From Methanocorpusculum vombati (GTDB lineage: Archaea; Halobacteriota; Methanomicrobia; Methanomicrobiales; Methanocorpusculaceae): a DNA stretch of 64,000 nucleotides. The translations under genes were made by a program, and so were the position numbers. Positions within the stretch are counted from its first letter, which is position 1, and each line of letters begins with the position of its first letter. Shown piece by piece: positions 35,448 through 44,650 of the stretch. The notes below the pieces were generated by a model, which saw only the letters and a program-made list of their open reading frames with translations, was not told the origin of the DNA and searched no databases. The stretch is taken from positions 1 through 64,000 of the forward strand of contig NZ_JAPTGC010000001.1 in NCBI RefSeq assembly GCF_026891935.1, in the 5' to 3' direction.

Positions 35448-36275
35448 TCACTCAATCTCCAGACTCACATCAGCGCACCGCACCGAATGCGTCAGAGCCC
35501 CCATACTGATCCGATCCACATCAACCCCCGCCCACAGATGAATCGTCTCGGGCAAAATCCCCCCCGACACCTCAAGCACCAGCCGGTTGCGCAGACCCCG
35601 TGCCGCAAGGGCCGCAATCGCCCCGTGCACCGCAGACGGCGTCATATTATCAAACATCAGAATATCAGCGCCCGCCTCCGCAGCCGCAACCGCATCGATC
35701 AAACTCTCCACCTCGCACTCCACCTTATGATACGCCGAATACTCCTTCGCACGGCGAACCGCATCCGCAACCGGCAGCAGAGCACGATGCGTATCCTTGA
35801 TCAGAAATGCATCCGACAGCGAATCGCGGTGCGGATCCCCCCCGCCGATACGGATAGCCTTCTTATCAAAATACCGCAGACCAGGTGCCGTCTTCCGTGT
35901 CCCCGCAACCCGCACATGATCATTCACCTGTGATGCAAGCTCCTGCGCCGCCGCCGTCGCCGTTGCAATCCCGCTCATCCGTCCCAGAAGATTGAGCGCA
36001 GTCCGCTCCACCGAAAGAATCGCATGAACCGGACCCGCAAGCCCCAGAATCTTCGTTCCGGCCGCAGCACGACTGCCGTCCTCCGCCGCAACCGTCACCG
36101 AAACACCGAAGTGCTCAAACAGCCAGACACACTCCTCAACACCCGCAAGAACCATCTCCTCCCGCGCCTCAACCCGGGCAGAAACAACCCTGTCAGGAAC
36201 CAGGGCAAGCGTCGTAATATCACCCGCGGGAACATCCTCCGCAAAAAAAGAAAGCAGCTGATCGGTCGGCAGCAT
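35448..36275 (-). CDS. nadC: nicotinate-nucleotide pyrophosphorylase (carboxylating)
   Basis: 275 residues. It converts quinolinate and PRPP to nicotinate mononucleotide. Visible family motifs: EDVPAGDITTLAL, SVERTALNLLGRMSGIAT, VAGTRKTAPGLRYFDKKAI, HRDSLSDAFLIKD, VECEVESLIDAV and LEVSGGI. It starts within 1 nt of the nadA stop (TAATG), last gene of the nadX-nadA-nadC operon. Confidence 0.95.
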   Translation of the reverse strand: MLPTDQLLSFFAEDVPAGDITTLALVPDRVVSARVEAREEMVLAGVEECVWLFEHFGVSVTVAAEDGSRAAAGTKILGLAGPVHAILSVERTALNLLGRMSGIATATAAAQELASQVNDHVRVAGTRKTAPGLRYFDKKAIRIGGGDPHRDSLSDAFLIKDTHRALLPVADAVRRAKEYSAYHKVECEVESLIDAVAAAEAGADILMFDNMTPSAVHGAIAALAARGLRNRLVLEVSGGILPETIHLWAGVDVDRISMGALTHSVRCADVSLEIE

Positions 36276-37177
36276 TACTTCGACGCCTCGATCATCTTCT
36301 CAATTGCCATCCGGGCCTTTCCCGCGATGTGATCCGCAACCTGCACCGGATACACCCCGTCACGGAGCGTCACATACAGATCCGACAGCTCAATCAGCTT
36401 CATATTCGGACAGACCGCCGTATCCATCACATGGAACACCGTATCCGGATACCGTTTCTCCAGCGGATGAACAATCCCCTTCTCCGTCAGAATCACCCAC
36501 TCATCCGCACTCCCGCAGTTCCGCACCATATACCCGGTCGAACCAACCAGATCGCACGCCTGCTGCACCGCAGCTGAACACTCCGGATGGCAGATGATCG
36601 TCGCGTCCGGATACGCACGGCGGGCAGACTCCACATCCCGCACCGTAAAGTTGTGATGCGTCGGGCACCCGCCGTCAGCCGGAACCGGAATAATCTCCTT
36701 GTCCGGCAGCTGGCGCTGCACCCAGCCGGCAAGATTCGCATCCGGGCCGAAGAGAATTTTCTTCTCCGGCAGCGACGCCGCAACCGCCGCGGCGTTTGCC
36801 GAAGTACAGGTGATATCGCACTCCGCCTTCGTCGCCGCGTTTGAGTTCACGTACACCACAAACGGCGAACCGGGGTTGGCCGCCTTTGCCTGCCGCACAA
36901 TCTCAGGCGTCAGCTGATCCGCCAGAGGACATCCCGCCTCCGGACGCGGAATAAGAACCGTCTTCTCCGGCGAAAGAATCTTTGCCGTCTCCGCCATGAA
37001 GTACACACCGCAGAGAACAAGCGTGGACTCCTTTGCCTCCTTTGCAAGCCGGGCAAGCTCCAGCGAGTCGCCGCAGATATCGGCGACATCCTGAATCTCC
37101 GGCGGCTGATAGTTGTGGGCAAGGATCACCGCGTTCTTTTCCGCGGCAAGTTTTTTGATCTGCTGCTCGTAGTTCAT
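36275..37177 (-). CDS. nadA: quinolinate synthase
   Basis: 300 residues, the usual size for the archaeal form. It condenses iminoaspartate with dihydroxyacetone phosphate on a 4Fe-4S cluster. Three ligand cysteines lie in LCGVYFMAETAKIL (about residue 78-85), CTSANAAAV-adjacent CDITCTSAN or CHPECSAAV, and TAVCPNMKL (about 256); HNYQPPEIQDVADICGDSLE forms the N-terminal substrate site. It overlaps nadX by 4 bp. Confidence 0.95.
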   Translation of the reverse strand: MNYEQQIKKLAAEKNAVILAHNYQPPEIQDVADICGDSLELARLAKEAKESTLVLCGVYFMAETAKILSPEKTVLIPRPEAGCPLADQLTPEIVRQAKAANPGSPFVVYVNSNAATKAECDITCTSANAAAVAASLPEKKILFGPDANLAGWVQRQLPDKEIIPVPADGGCPTHHNFTVRDVESARRAYPDATIICHPECSAAVQQACDLVGSTGYMVRNCGSADEWVILTEKGIVHPLEKRYPDTVFHVMDTAVCPNMKLIELSDLYVTLRDGVYPVQVADHIAGKARMAIEKMIEASK

Positions 37178-37932
37178 GCACCAATCACCAGCGGGTTGTC
37201 AAGATTTTTCAGCAGGGTAAGAATCGACAGAGCCGCAAGATAACTCGTAGCCGGATTGTCCGGTGACGGGAGGTTTCGGATTCTGATATACGCCTCGCCG
37301 AACTCTCCCTCGAAGAATATCTCATGCATATTGCGGTCCTCCTCCGGATCCATCCACAGCTCCACATCAACATCGCGGCCGCAGGCAATCGACAGCGACT
37401 CGGCAACATTCGTGTTCTTCGGATACTGGCGGACACAATCGTGTGCCTTTCCGGAAAACAGCTGCGTCCGCTCGGTTGCCTCGCGGGAAAGCGACTTCGG
37501 GTTCTTGGTCGTGCGCAGAACGAACTTGTTGATACTACTGATCTGGCCGATACGGATATTGTCCAGTCCCATGACGGCGCCGGACGGAATATGGATCTTT
37601 CGTTTCAGATCACGGGCAGTCGCAACGAGATGTGCCCGGAACTCCTTGTCCGCAAGTGCCCCGACACTCATAATGACGATGTCCTTACCCGACTCCAGCA
37701 CCTCCTGCGCATGTTCGGTGGCAGCAACAACAGACGCTGCCTCAACAATAATATCGGTTGGTTCGGCGAGGAACGCGGTAAAGTCCGAGAATGGTTTTGC
37801 ATCGAACTCGCGAGCAAACTCCTCCACACGCGCCGGAACTACATCATACACAGCCGTTATTTTGAAGTTTTCCTGACCTGCAGCAATGACGCGGCCGATA
37901 TTTCCGCATCCAAGCAGACCGACGGTGATCAT
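37174..37932 (-). CDS. nadX: L-aspartate dehydrogenase
   Basis: 252 residues. It oxidises aspartate to iminoaspartate with NAD(P), replacing the oxygen-dependent NadB in anaerobes. The Rossmann start VGLLGCGNIGRVIA, EAASVVAATEHAQEVL, IHIPSGAVMGLDNIR and the C-terminal NPATSYLAALSILTLLKN are typical. It is the first gene of the NAD operon. Confidence 0.93.
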   Translation of the reverse strand: MITVGLLGCGNIGRVIAAGQENFKITAVYDVVPARVEEFAREFDAKPFSDFTAFLAEPTDIIVEAASVVAATEHAQEVLESGKDIVIMSVGALADKEFRAHLVATARDLKRKIHIPSGAVMGLDNIRIGQISSINKFVLRTTKNPKSLSREATERTQLFSGKAHDCVRQYPKNTNVAESLSIACGRDVDVELWMDPEEDRNMHEIFFEGEFGEAYIRIRNLPSPDNPATSYLAALSILTLLKNLDNPLVIGA

Positions 37933-37992
37933 ACTACTAAATATCAGAGTGTACGTAGTTAAGGATTATGCCGGTACCAGGGATCTCCGATA

Positions 37993-38015
37993 CTTTGATC
38001 ACACTTGATTTAATG
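37993..38015 (+). promoter_or_regulatory. 23-bp motif upstream of the first membrane winged-helix gene
   Basis: This 23-mer, beginning CTTTGATCACAC and ending TTGATTTAATG, is repeated exactly at 39427-39449. Both copies precede paralogous membrane regulators (19 and 24 bp before the start codons). It contains the palindrome TGATCA. It is a candidate operator, perhaps including the promoter. Confidence 0.6.
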
Positions 38016-38034
38016 CAGAACAACCGAAGGTATC

Positions 38035-39420
38035 ATGAGTATGTTCTCCCGATCTGTGGTGGTTCTTCTGATAGTTCTGCTTGGTATTTTCTCGTTCACG
38101 TTGCTGTGTGTTCCGGCAGAGCTGCCGCCGGCGCCGGGACCACAGGTGATCAACTCCTCCATGACGATCTCCTACGGAGAAACGTGGGAGGAGGCACAGG
38201 TCCACAGCGGGAATGAATCCTACTACGCAACAATACGGGAATGGATAGAAAATAACACTGATGATTTCCGTACGGTTGCAGAGATGTACTACTCAGCACA
38301 ATACGGCACGGGAACCCCGGTATACGGAATGCAACTCGGGTGGGCAGTAACCCTTCTGGTTCCTTCCGGAACCACGATCGCGGAGATCGATCGTATCTAC
38401 GGCTGGATGAACCAATCGATGGCAAAGGCAGGACTGTATAATGTCGCGGTACAGTTCAAAGGCAGTGATCTCAGAATCGGACCGGGACCGGTTGTGACGC
38501 GGACAGTACCGAAAAACACAGCGGTGAAAACCTACGGTGATACCTGGGAGGAGATATGGGAACGGGAGGGAAAGGAGTACAACTACACCCGTCTCTGGAA
38601 CTGGTACGAGGAGAACCGGTACGCGGGTGACGTATGGGAGAAGGCAAACGCCTACTATGGATCTGCCGCGGACAATCCGATAAACCGGATTGAGTACGAC
38701 TGGACAATCACCATTCTGACCGATCCCCTGTCCGCGGCAGAGATGGATCGCATCTACGGCTGGGTGAACGAGTCGATGGAAGCCGCCGGTCTCCGGGGGA
38801 TTCCCGTGCAGTTCCGGTACGGCGGCGTATTTACCGTCAGCGGACTCACGCTCGCGTCGGAGAAGGATTCCGTGATCCACGGACCGCCGCAGCCAAACTA
38901 TCTGCGATCCGTTCTCCTCATACTCTGTATCGCAGGAGTTGCCGTTCTCGGATTTTCGCGGGTACGGGAACTCCCCCAGGACCCCGCGTCGCGACCGCAG
39001 AGGATTGCAAATTTCATCGCGGAACATCCCGGATGTTCCCAGAAAGAGATCAGGGACGCAACAGGATTCTCCCGCGGATCCATTCTCTATCATCTGAAAC
39101 GGCTTGAACAGAAAAAGATTGTGCGGCAGTCCGCATACGTTGGCAGCATCCGCTACTTCCCAAGAAAAAATCCGGACTCGGCACTGGAGAGGACACTCCG
39201 TACCGTACTTACGCAGGAGCGGCCTGCACAGATACTCAGTGAGATCGCAAATTCTCCCGGAATCGGGAAAAAAGAACTGGCAAAACGGATCGGAATCACC
39301 GAGACCACCCTTGTCTGGCATCTCGAACGACTGCATGATGCGGGGATCATCGACCGGTATGACGAGGGCTGCACACTCTCGTCCGCAGCCGCGGAGGTGT
39401 GGAGCCGGCCGGATGCGTGA
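38035..39420 (+). CDS. membrane-anchored tandem winged-helix regulator with two extracytoplasmic domains
   Basis: 461 residues. Signal anchor at 6-26; two homologous extracytoplasmic domains of ~100 residues (about 47-142 and 167-262), each with YG(E/D)TWEE, a run ending in EIDRIYGWMNQSM or EMDRIYGWVNESM, and A/VQF; a transmembrane helix at about 288-306; then two winged-helix domains (about 320-375 and 385-455: CSQKEIRDATGFSRGSILYH and ELAKRIGITETTLVWHLERL). I know no named family for the outer domain. It probably senses an external cue and binds DNA directly. The 23-bp repeat lies just upstream. Confidence 0.8.
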   Translation: MSMFSRSVVVLLIVLLGIFSFTLLCVPAELPPAPGPQVINSSMTISYGETWEEAQVHSGNESYYATIREWIENNTDDFRTVAEMYYSAQYGTGTPVYGMQLGWAVTLLVPSGTTIAEIDRIYGWMNQSMAKAGLYNVAVQFKGSDLRIGPGPVVTRTVPKNTAVKTYGDTWEEIWEREGKEYNYTRLWNWYEENRYAGDVWEKANAYYGSAADNPINRIEYDWTITILTDPLSAAEMDRIYGWVNESMEAAGLRGIPVQFRYGGVFTVSGLTLASEKDSVIHGPPQPNYLRSVLLILCIAGVAVLGFSRVRELPQDPASRPQRIANFIAEHPGCSQKEIRDATGFSRGSILYHLKRLEQKKIVRQSAYVGSIRYFPRKNPDSALERTLRTVLTQERPAQILSEIANSPGIGKKELAKRIGITETTLVWHLERLHDAGIIDRYDEGCTLSSAAAEVWSRPDA

Positions 39421-39426
39421 TTACTC

Positions 39427-39449
39427 TTTGATCACACTTGATTTAATGG
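39427..39449 (+). promoter_or_regulatory. second copy of the 23-bp motif
   Basis: Identical to 37993-38015 and 24 bp before the next paralog's ATG, beginning 7 bp after the previous gene's stop. Its exact conservation outside coding sequence suggests a binding site under selection or a recent duplication. Confidence 0.6.
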
Positions 39450-39473
39450 AGGAGAACTGATTTTACCTTACGT

Positions 39474-40625
39474 ATGTCACCGAAGCAGACGGCAGTTCTT
39501 CTCCTTCTTTTGTTCAGTATTGGTACTGCCGTTCTGCTCTTCGTTCCGGCGGAGATAACAGTACAGCAAAATACCGCAGACGCCGCAGAACCGGTCATGA
39601 CTCCCGTACCGGTACCGATTCCGGAGAATGCAACCGTGATGAGGGTAGTCATGATGCGGGATGACAAACAGGACTACTGCGACTCGGTTATTGTCTCCTA
39701 CGGAGCAACACCGCTCGAAATATGGGAGTGGACGGGGAAGGACTATGACGAAAAAGCGGCCAGGGACTGGTTCTCCTGTGTGACGGACCTGAGCGGAGAG
39801 TTCTGGAAGAGCATTGAAACATATTACGGAAGTATCGAGGACGGGCCGGTCAACCTCATCAAGTTCGGCGGCACAGCGATCACGATCCATGTCAGGAACA
39901 CTACGACGCGGGAGGAAATTGATCGTATCTATACCTGGTGGAATGCCTCGATGGCTCATGCAGGACTACCTGCACTCCCGACCAAGTTCCGGTACGGAGG
40001 ATCAGTGTATCTGATCGGGACCAGCACTGACAGCGCAACGATCATTGTCGGCCCGGACTTCCCGACAGAACCCTTCATCCCGCCAAAGAAACATCCGAAC
40101 TATCTCCGGTCCGTTCTTCTGCTGCTCTGTATCGCAGGGGTTGCCGCTCTCGGATTTTCGCGGATGCTTGAACTCCCCCAGGACCCCGCATCACGACCGC
40201 AGCGGATTGCGGCATTCATCGCGGAGCATCCCGGATGTTCCCAGAAAGAGATCGCAGACGCCACAGGATTTTCCCGTGGATCCATTCTCTACAATCTGGA
40301 TCGGTTGGAACGAAAAAAGATCGTGAGGGCTGCCGCCTACTTCAGAAGCATCCGTTACTTCCCGGTACCCAATGGCGGAGGTTCGGCGATGGAGAGGACC
40401 CTTCGCACCGTGCTCACCCGCAAGCGGCCTGCACAGATACTTCGCGGGATCGCAGAGACGCCCGGAATCGGAAAGGAAGAACTGGCAGACCGGATCGGAA
40501 TTGCCGGGACAACACTCGCCTGGCATCTCCGCAGATTTGCAAAATCGGGCATTGCCACCAGAACCTCCGGCGGCTGGACGCTTACGCCCGAAGCCGCAGA
40601 GGTGTGGGAAGAACTGAACAGCTGA
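39474..40625 (+). CDS. membrane-anchored tandem winged-helix regulator with one extracytoplasmic domain
   Basis: 383 residues, paralog of the previous gene. Signal anchor at about 6-23; one copy of the outer domain (about 70-185; YGATPLEIWEWTGKDYD, REEIDRIYTWWNASMAHAGL); transmembrane helix near 212-230 (YLRSVLLLLCIAGVAALGFS); two winged helices (CSQKEIADATGFSRGSILYN and ELADRIGIAGTTLAWHLRRF). DNA similarity to the upstream paralog is high around the membrane helix and first winged helix (LPQDPASRPQRIA). Confidence 0.8.
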   Translation: MSPKQTAVLLLLLFSIGTAVLLFVPAEITVQQNTADAAEPVMTPVPVPIPENATVMRVVMMRDDKQDYCDSVIVSYGATPLEIWEWTGKDYDEKAARDWFSCVTDLSGEFWKSIETYYGSIEDGPVNLIKFGGTAITIHVRNTTTREEIDRIYTWWNASMAHAGLPALPTKFRYGGSVYLIGTSTDSATIIVGPDFPTEPFIPPKKHPNYLRSVLLLLCIAGVAALGFSRMLELPQDPASRPQRIAAFIAEHPGCSQKEIADATGFSRGSILYNLDRLERKKIVRAAAYFRSIRYFPVPNGGGSAMERTLRTVLTRKRPAQILRGIAETPGIGKEELADRIGIAGTTLAWHLRRFAKSGIATRTSGGWTLTPEAAEVWEELNS

Positions 40626-40632
40626 TCAGGAC

Positions 40633-40842
40633 TCAATCGTCCGGCTGGTACTCCAGAATATCACCGGGCTGACAGTTGAGCGCCTTACAGATAGCCTCCA
40701 GCGTGGAGAACCGGATCGCACTGATCTTGCCGGTTTTAATCTTGGAGAGATTGACGTTGGTCACGCCGACCTTCTCGGAGAGTTCGTTTAACGACATCTT
40801 CCGGTCAGCCATGACACGATCAAGTCGGAGAATAATGGGCAT
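40633..40842 (-). CDS. XRE-family helix-turn-helix regulator
   Basis: 69 residues, a single Cro/CI-type HTH: LDRVMADRKMSLNELSEKVG, VTNVNLSKIKTGKISAIRFS, TLEAICKALNCQPGDIL. This is the YozG-like form that is usually encoded beside a DUF2975 membrane protein, as here (6 bp gap). The pair probably forms a small regulatory module. Confidence 0.92.
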   Translation of the reverse strand: MPIILRLDRVMADRKMSLNELSEKVGVTNVNLSKIKTGKISAIRFSTLEAICKALNCQPGDILEYQPDD

Positions 40843-40848
40843 AGTACC

Positions 40849-41439
40849 TCAGAGAGTCTCATCGGCCTGCTGCTGCAGGAGCGTTCCGTACTCAAATACA
40901 TGGGCAATACCATAAACAATAGCTGCGGCAAGAAGCATCTCAATACTGAGGTAAGCGGTATTCAGCGGGATCTGAATTATGATGCTGCCGACAGCTTCAA
41001 TGACAGAGGGAACGAAGGCAATCAGACCCATGAAGATCGCAACCTTCTTCAGCTGCTGCCCGTTGAACCAGGTAAACGGCAGTCCCGTTTTGCGAATCTC
41101 TGCAAAGATCGTCGCCGCAGGCCAGATCATACCGGCGAGAAGTACGAGAGAGGCGAGTGCCGAGGCAAGAAACACCACAGATGCCTGCATGAACGCGGCT
41201 GCCGGATCGACACCGGCAGGAACAACAACGCCGGGACCAAACGTACTCATAAGATCCTCTTCCACGACCCATTGGGAAAAACCGGCCGGCCCTTCCACTC
41301 CGTAGATGAACGGCGTGAAAGCAACGGCGGCGATAAGCAGCAGAGTGGTAAGAACAATCAGAATCTTTCCGATCTTTAAGGCAATGTCGGCAATCTTTGC
41401 ACTCTTTTGTATACTGGTTTGAATTTCAGTTTCATTCAT
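40849..41439 (-). CDS. DUF2975 membrane protein
   Basis: About 196 residues with four transmembrane helices (ILIVLTTLLLIAAVAFTPFI; FLASALASLVLLAGMIWPAA; VAIFMGLIAFVPSVIEAVGS; LSIEMLLAAAIVYGIAHVFE). Typical DUF2975 layout and partner to the XRE gene downstream. I start at MNETEIQ (41439); the frame opens 13 codons earlier. Function unknown. Confidence 0.85.
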   Translation of the reverse strand: MNETEIQTSIQKSAKIADIALKIGKILIVLTTLLLIAAVAFTPFIYGVEGPAGFSQWVVEEDLMSTFGPGVVVPAGVDPAAAFMQASVVFLASALASLVLLAGMIWPAATIFAEIRKTGLPFTWFNGQQLKKVAIFMGLIAFVPSVIEAVGSIIIQIPLNTAYLSIEMLLAAAIVYGIAHVFEYGTLLQQQADETL

Positions 41440-41543
41440 AGGATAGACGTTCCGGACAGAGATGCCGGAACTCCTCACCAGTCTATACGTTGTTTCAGAT
41501 TAATAAATTATCGTTTATCGATAAATATTATCTGAGGAACATA

Positions 41544-41563
41544 TATTCCCCTGACAGGGAATA
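41544..41563. promoter_or_regulatory. inverted repeat upstream of the ROK gene
   Basis: TATTCCC (41544-41550) pairs with GGGAATA (41557-41563), 38 bp before the ROK start. Just beside it, 41500-41532 is very AT-rich with repeated TTATCG/TCGATAA words. Either may be an operator in this divergent promoter region. Confidence 0.35.
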
Positions 41564-41600
41564 GTTCATCTGCGAAGGAACACAATATAACACCAGTGAA

Positions 41601-42545
41601 ATGACCGAGAATCTGCATGTCGCCGCCGTCGATCTCGGTGCGACGAATATCCGCACCGGACTCATCCGCAGAGACGGAACCGTTATCGCGTTCCGGGCCG
41701 AAGAGGTGCCGAAGAACTCCTGTGCGGACGGGAGTGCGGTAACCGAAAAGATCGCCGCGATGATCTCTTCGATGGAGAAAGAGACAGGCACAACGCCCGA
41801 TGCAATCGGCATCAGTACCGCAGGCCCGGTCAATCAAAAAGCCGGATCGGTTGTCGGATCGCCGAACATGCACTGCTCGGAGATTCTGCTCCGCGATCCT
41901 CTTGCAGGTCTGTTTCATGTTCCGGCAGTCATGCTCTCGGACTGCAAGGCAGGAGTTATCGGCGAGTACTTCTATGGCGGCGCAGACTCCGCGCATACGG
42001 TTGTCTATCTCACCATCTCCACCGGCATTGGCGCAGGCGTCATCGCAAACGGATCCCTGCTGACGGGTGCGGACGGAAACGCGGGCGAGGTGGGACACAT
42101 CGTCGTTGATACCGGGTATGATATCCGCTGCGGCTGCGGAGGAAGCGGCCACTGGGAAGCGTATGCAAGCGGTGCAGGAATCCCAAAGTTCTTCCATGCC
42201 TGGCATGCAAAAAAATGCGGCGGACACTGTCCGGCAAAGGCGGACATCTCCGCCGGACAGATTTTACGGGCGGCAGAGATCGGCAGCCCTCTCTGCTGCG
42301 AGTTCGTCGAAGCACTGGCAACGATCAACGGCCGGGGCCTTTCCGCGGTGATCAACGCATACAATCCAGACCTGATCATCCTTGACGGGCCAATCATCAG
42401 AAACTATCCCTCGCTTGTCGCAGGAAAAATGATCGCATCCATTGAGCGGTACCTGCGGGTGCCGGAGATCCGGATCACCACGCTGGACGGAAAAGCACCG
42501 CTGGTAGGCGCAGCTGCCGCAGCGTTTCGGATCACGGGACAGTAA
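41601..42545 (+). CDS. ROK-family sugar kinase (glucokinase-like)
   Basis: 314 residues. The phosphate-binding start AAVDLGATNIRTGLIRRDGT, ISTAGPVNQKAGSV, the catalytic segment GNAGEVGHIVVD with E/H and the zinc motif CGCGGSGHWEAYASG are present, as is the downstream FVEALATINGRGLSAVINAY. ROK kinases phosphorylate glucose, fructose, N-acetyl sugars or similar; no residue lets me choose here. There is no DNA-binding domain, so it is an enzyme, not a repressor. Confidence 0.9.
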   Translation: MTENLHVAAVDLGATNIRTGLIRRDGTVIAFRAEEVPKNSCADGSAVTEKIAAMISSMEKETGTTPDAIGISTAGPVNQKAGSVVGSPNMHCSEILLRDPLAGLFHVPAVMLSDCKAGVIGEYFYGGADSAHTVVYLTISTGIGAGVIANGSLLTGADGNAGEVGHIVVDTGYDIRCGCGGSGHWEAYASGAGIPKFFHAWHAKKCGGHCPAKADISAGQILRAAEIGSPLCCEFVEALATINGRGLSAVINAYNPDLIILDGPIIRNYPSLVAGKMIASIERYLRVPEIRITTLDGKAPLVGAAAAAFRITGQ

Positions 42546-42802
42546 CCCGAAACGCGGCTCCGGCTGAGAATCATCACCCTGCAACAGAACAAAGTTCTGC
42601 GGAAAGGGCGGAATAAAATCAGGATCACAGCAGTCCGGAAAATTTTTTTGAAGATGTGTCAGTCTGGGATCAACAGAAATAATATTTGCGGAAAATAACT
42701 CTCACCAAAGGATTACGAACGGTCCATACCCATACGCCTGGATACTGGGCGTCAACCCATACCATGGATCCTCCTGAGGAATCAGATAAGAGAGACGCAA
42801 AA

Positions 42803-43255
42803 ATGGAAATAAAAAGAAAAAATATCCCCCTAATTATTTTTGCAATACTATTCGTATCACTGCAATCACTCCAGTTTCCCATCGTGCAGTATGCATACAC
42901 CCTGCAGCAGACTGCAGAATACTCTCTTGCGGTTTACGTCATCGGTTTATTGCTGGGCGGCAGTATCGTGGCGGTCATCCCCATATTGGAAGCATATCTA
43001 ACGATCAATCCGGAGTTGGGAACTCTCCCACAAAAACCGGGAATGCTCGTAAAGATAGTACATTACTCCCTTGTCTGCACTGTTCTTGTGATCGCAGTCT
43101 GGGGTGCGATAGTATCATACACCTCTCTGCCCGTAACCCATAGCGGGTTCACACAACTGGTATATCTCTATGGGATGATGATTGGCATGGCCTTGATAGT
43201 GGTGTCGTTCGGATTTAATGAGATATATCAATACGTACAACGTATGTGGTGTTAA
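42803..43255 (+). CDS. four-helix membrane protein of unknown function
   Basis: About 150 residues, with hydrophobic stretches IPLIIFAILFVSLQSLQFPI, YSLAVYVIGLLLGGSIVAVI, VCTVLVIAVWGAIVSYTSLP and LVYLYGMMIGMALIVVSFGF. I start at MEIKRKNIP because the preceding 39 open codons are uncharacteristic. No family is recognised and neighbours give no clue. Confidence 0.6.
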   Translation: MEIKRKNIPLIIFAILFVSLQSLQFPIVQYAYTLQQTAEYSLAVYVIGLLLGGSIVAVIPILEAYLTINPELGTLPQKPGMLVKIVHYSLVCTVLVIAVWGAIVSYTSLPVTHSGFTQLVYLYGMMIGMALIVVSFGFNEIYQYVQRMWC

Positions 43256-43426
43256 CCGGAACCGGGATGTAAGGGAGGACAGTATCAACTGCGAACTGCA
43301 GATAACCCGGTACACAGAATCAAAATAGTATGAAGGGGACGAAAACCCGTGTGCCTCACGAAGGTGACAACCACACCGCAGAACCCGCTTCAAAAAAATT
43401 TCAGAAAAAAATATTTTCAAAAAAAA

Positions 43427-44389
43427 TTATGCAGCGTCCTCGGCAAGGCCGCTGGAAATTTTTTTCTCCATCAGATGCGGGAACGCAATACCGGCGAGGA
43501 TTACCAGCACACCGACCCACTGAAGACCGGAGACAGCCTCAACCAGAACAATCGCAGCCGCAAGAACTTCAACCGGCAGCTCCGCCGCATTCAGGATCGT
43601 TGCCATACCCGTACTGATCCGCGGCGCACCGATTGCAAGGAACAGAATCGGCAGCGCAACACCGAACAGACCAAGAGCCACGCCGTAAATCAGAGAATCA
43701 CCCGCAAAGATACCGGCAGGAATTGCCGCAGGAGTATCGATGCAGGCAATCAGACCGCACACAAAGATAAAACCCGCAAGCGCAATGAAAAAACTCCGGT
43801 TCATCGGGGTCATCGACGGCTCAACCCGTCCGCTCAGGAACACAAACAGCGCATAGAAGAAGGCTGCAAGCAGACCGAGCATCACACCAACCGGATTAAT
43901 CTCCATACCAAAACCGGTTGTTCCTCCGGCAAGAATCGTACCGATAAAGATGATTACAACCGCAATCAGCTGATTACGCGACGGCATCCTGCGGTTTGCC
44001 ACCGCCTCAATCACCACGCCCATCCACGAGAACTGGAACAGCAGAATAACTGCCACCGAAACCGGCAGATAACTCACCGAATAGAAGTAGCAGACCGTCA
44101 CCAGACACATCACAATGCCCGTGAAGAACAGAACCACACCGCGTTTCCATGCAGGCATCGTACTCTTTACCGGCTTGTCCTTTCTCGGGAACAGGAAATA
44201 AACAAGAATCACTAAAACGAACAGAATAATCAGACCGTAGAAGAACTTACCGACCAGAATAACCGGAATACCCACTCCGTTTCCAACAGCAATCTTTACG
44301 ATCGTCGATAAAATACCATAACAGCAGGCCGCAAGCAGCACAAGAAGCGAACACAGCACAACTGATCCGGACAGCTTTTTCAGATCCAT
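43427..44389 (-). CDS. EamA-type drug/metabolite exporter
   Basis: About 320 residues with ten transmembrane helices arranged as two EamA repeats (first about 10-150, second about 165-300; the second contains ISTGMATILNAAELPVEVLA, the typical re-entrant/late-helix motif). It is a DMT-superfamily transporter of unknown substrate. I start at MDLKKLSGS (44389); the longer open frame adds 16 codons. Confidence 0.88.
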   Translation of the reverse strand: MDLKKLSGSVVLCSLLVLLAACCYGILSTIVKIAVGNGVGIPVILVGKFFYGLIILFVLVILVYFLFPRKDKPVKSTMPAWKRGVVLFFTGIVMCLVTVCYFYSVSYLPVSVAVILLFQFSWMGVVIEAVANRRMPSRNQLIAVVIIFIGTILAGGTTGFGMEINPVGVMLGLLAAFFYALFVFLSGRVEPSMTPMNRSFFIALAGFIFVCGLIACIDTPAAIPAGIFAGDSLIYGVALGLFGVALPILFLAIGAPRISTGMATILNAAELPVEVLAAAIVLVEAVSGLQWVGVLVILAGIAFPHLMEKKISSGLAEDAA

Positions 44390-44650
44390 ACCAATCTGAA
44401 CGTATAGTGGGTGGAGAATCGTATAATAATTATGCATTCAATTGCAGTAACTCAGAAAAAATAGATCAGTGCACAACTAAAGATGTAGAGGATATCCTCC
44501 AAAGCATAAAACATCGCTTACTGCAGGATCAAAAACAGCAGAAGAAAAAGACTTTGACGTTGATTTTTTTTGAATAAGAGATACGCGGTATACCTGAGGA
44601 ATGGACCCGTGCAAAGCTACTTCACCTTCAGGCAACATCTATTGAGTACT

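Noticed and set aside
42718..42775. Repeated CCATAC/CAACCCATACC words before the four-helix membrane protein
   Set aside because: The repeats are short and imperfect and do not match other intergenic elements.
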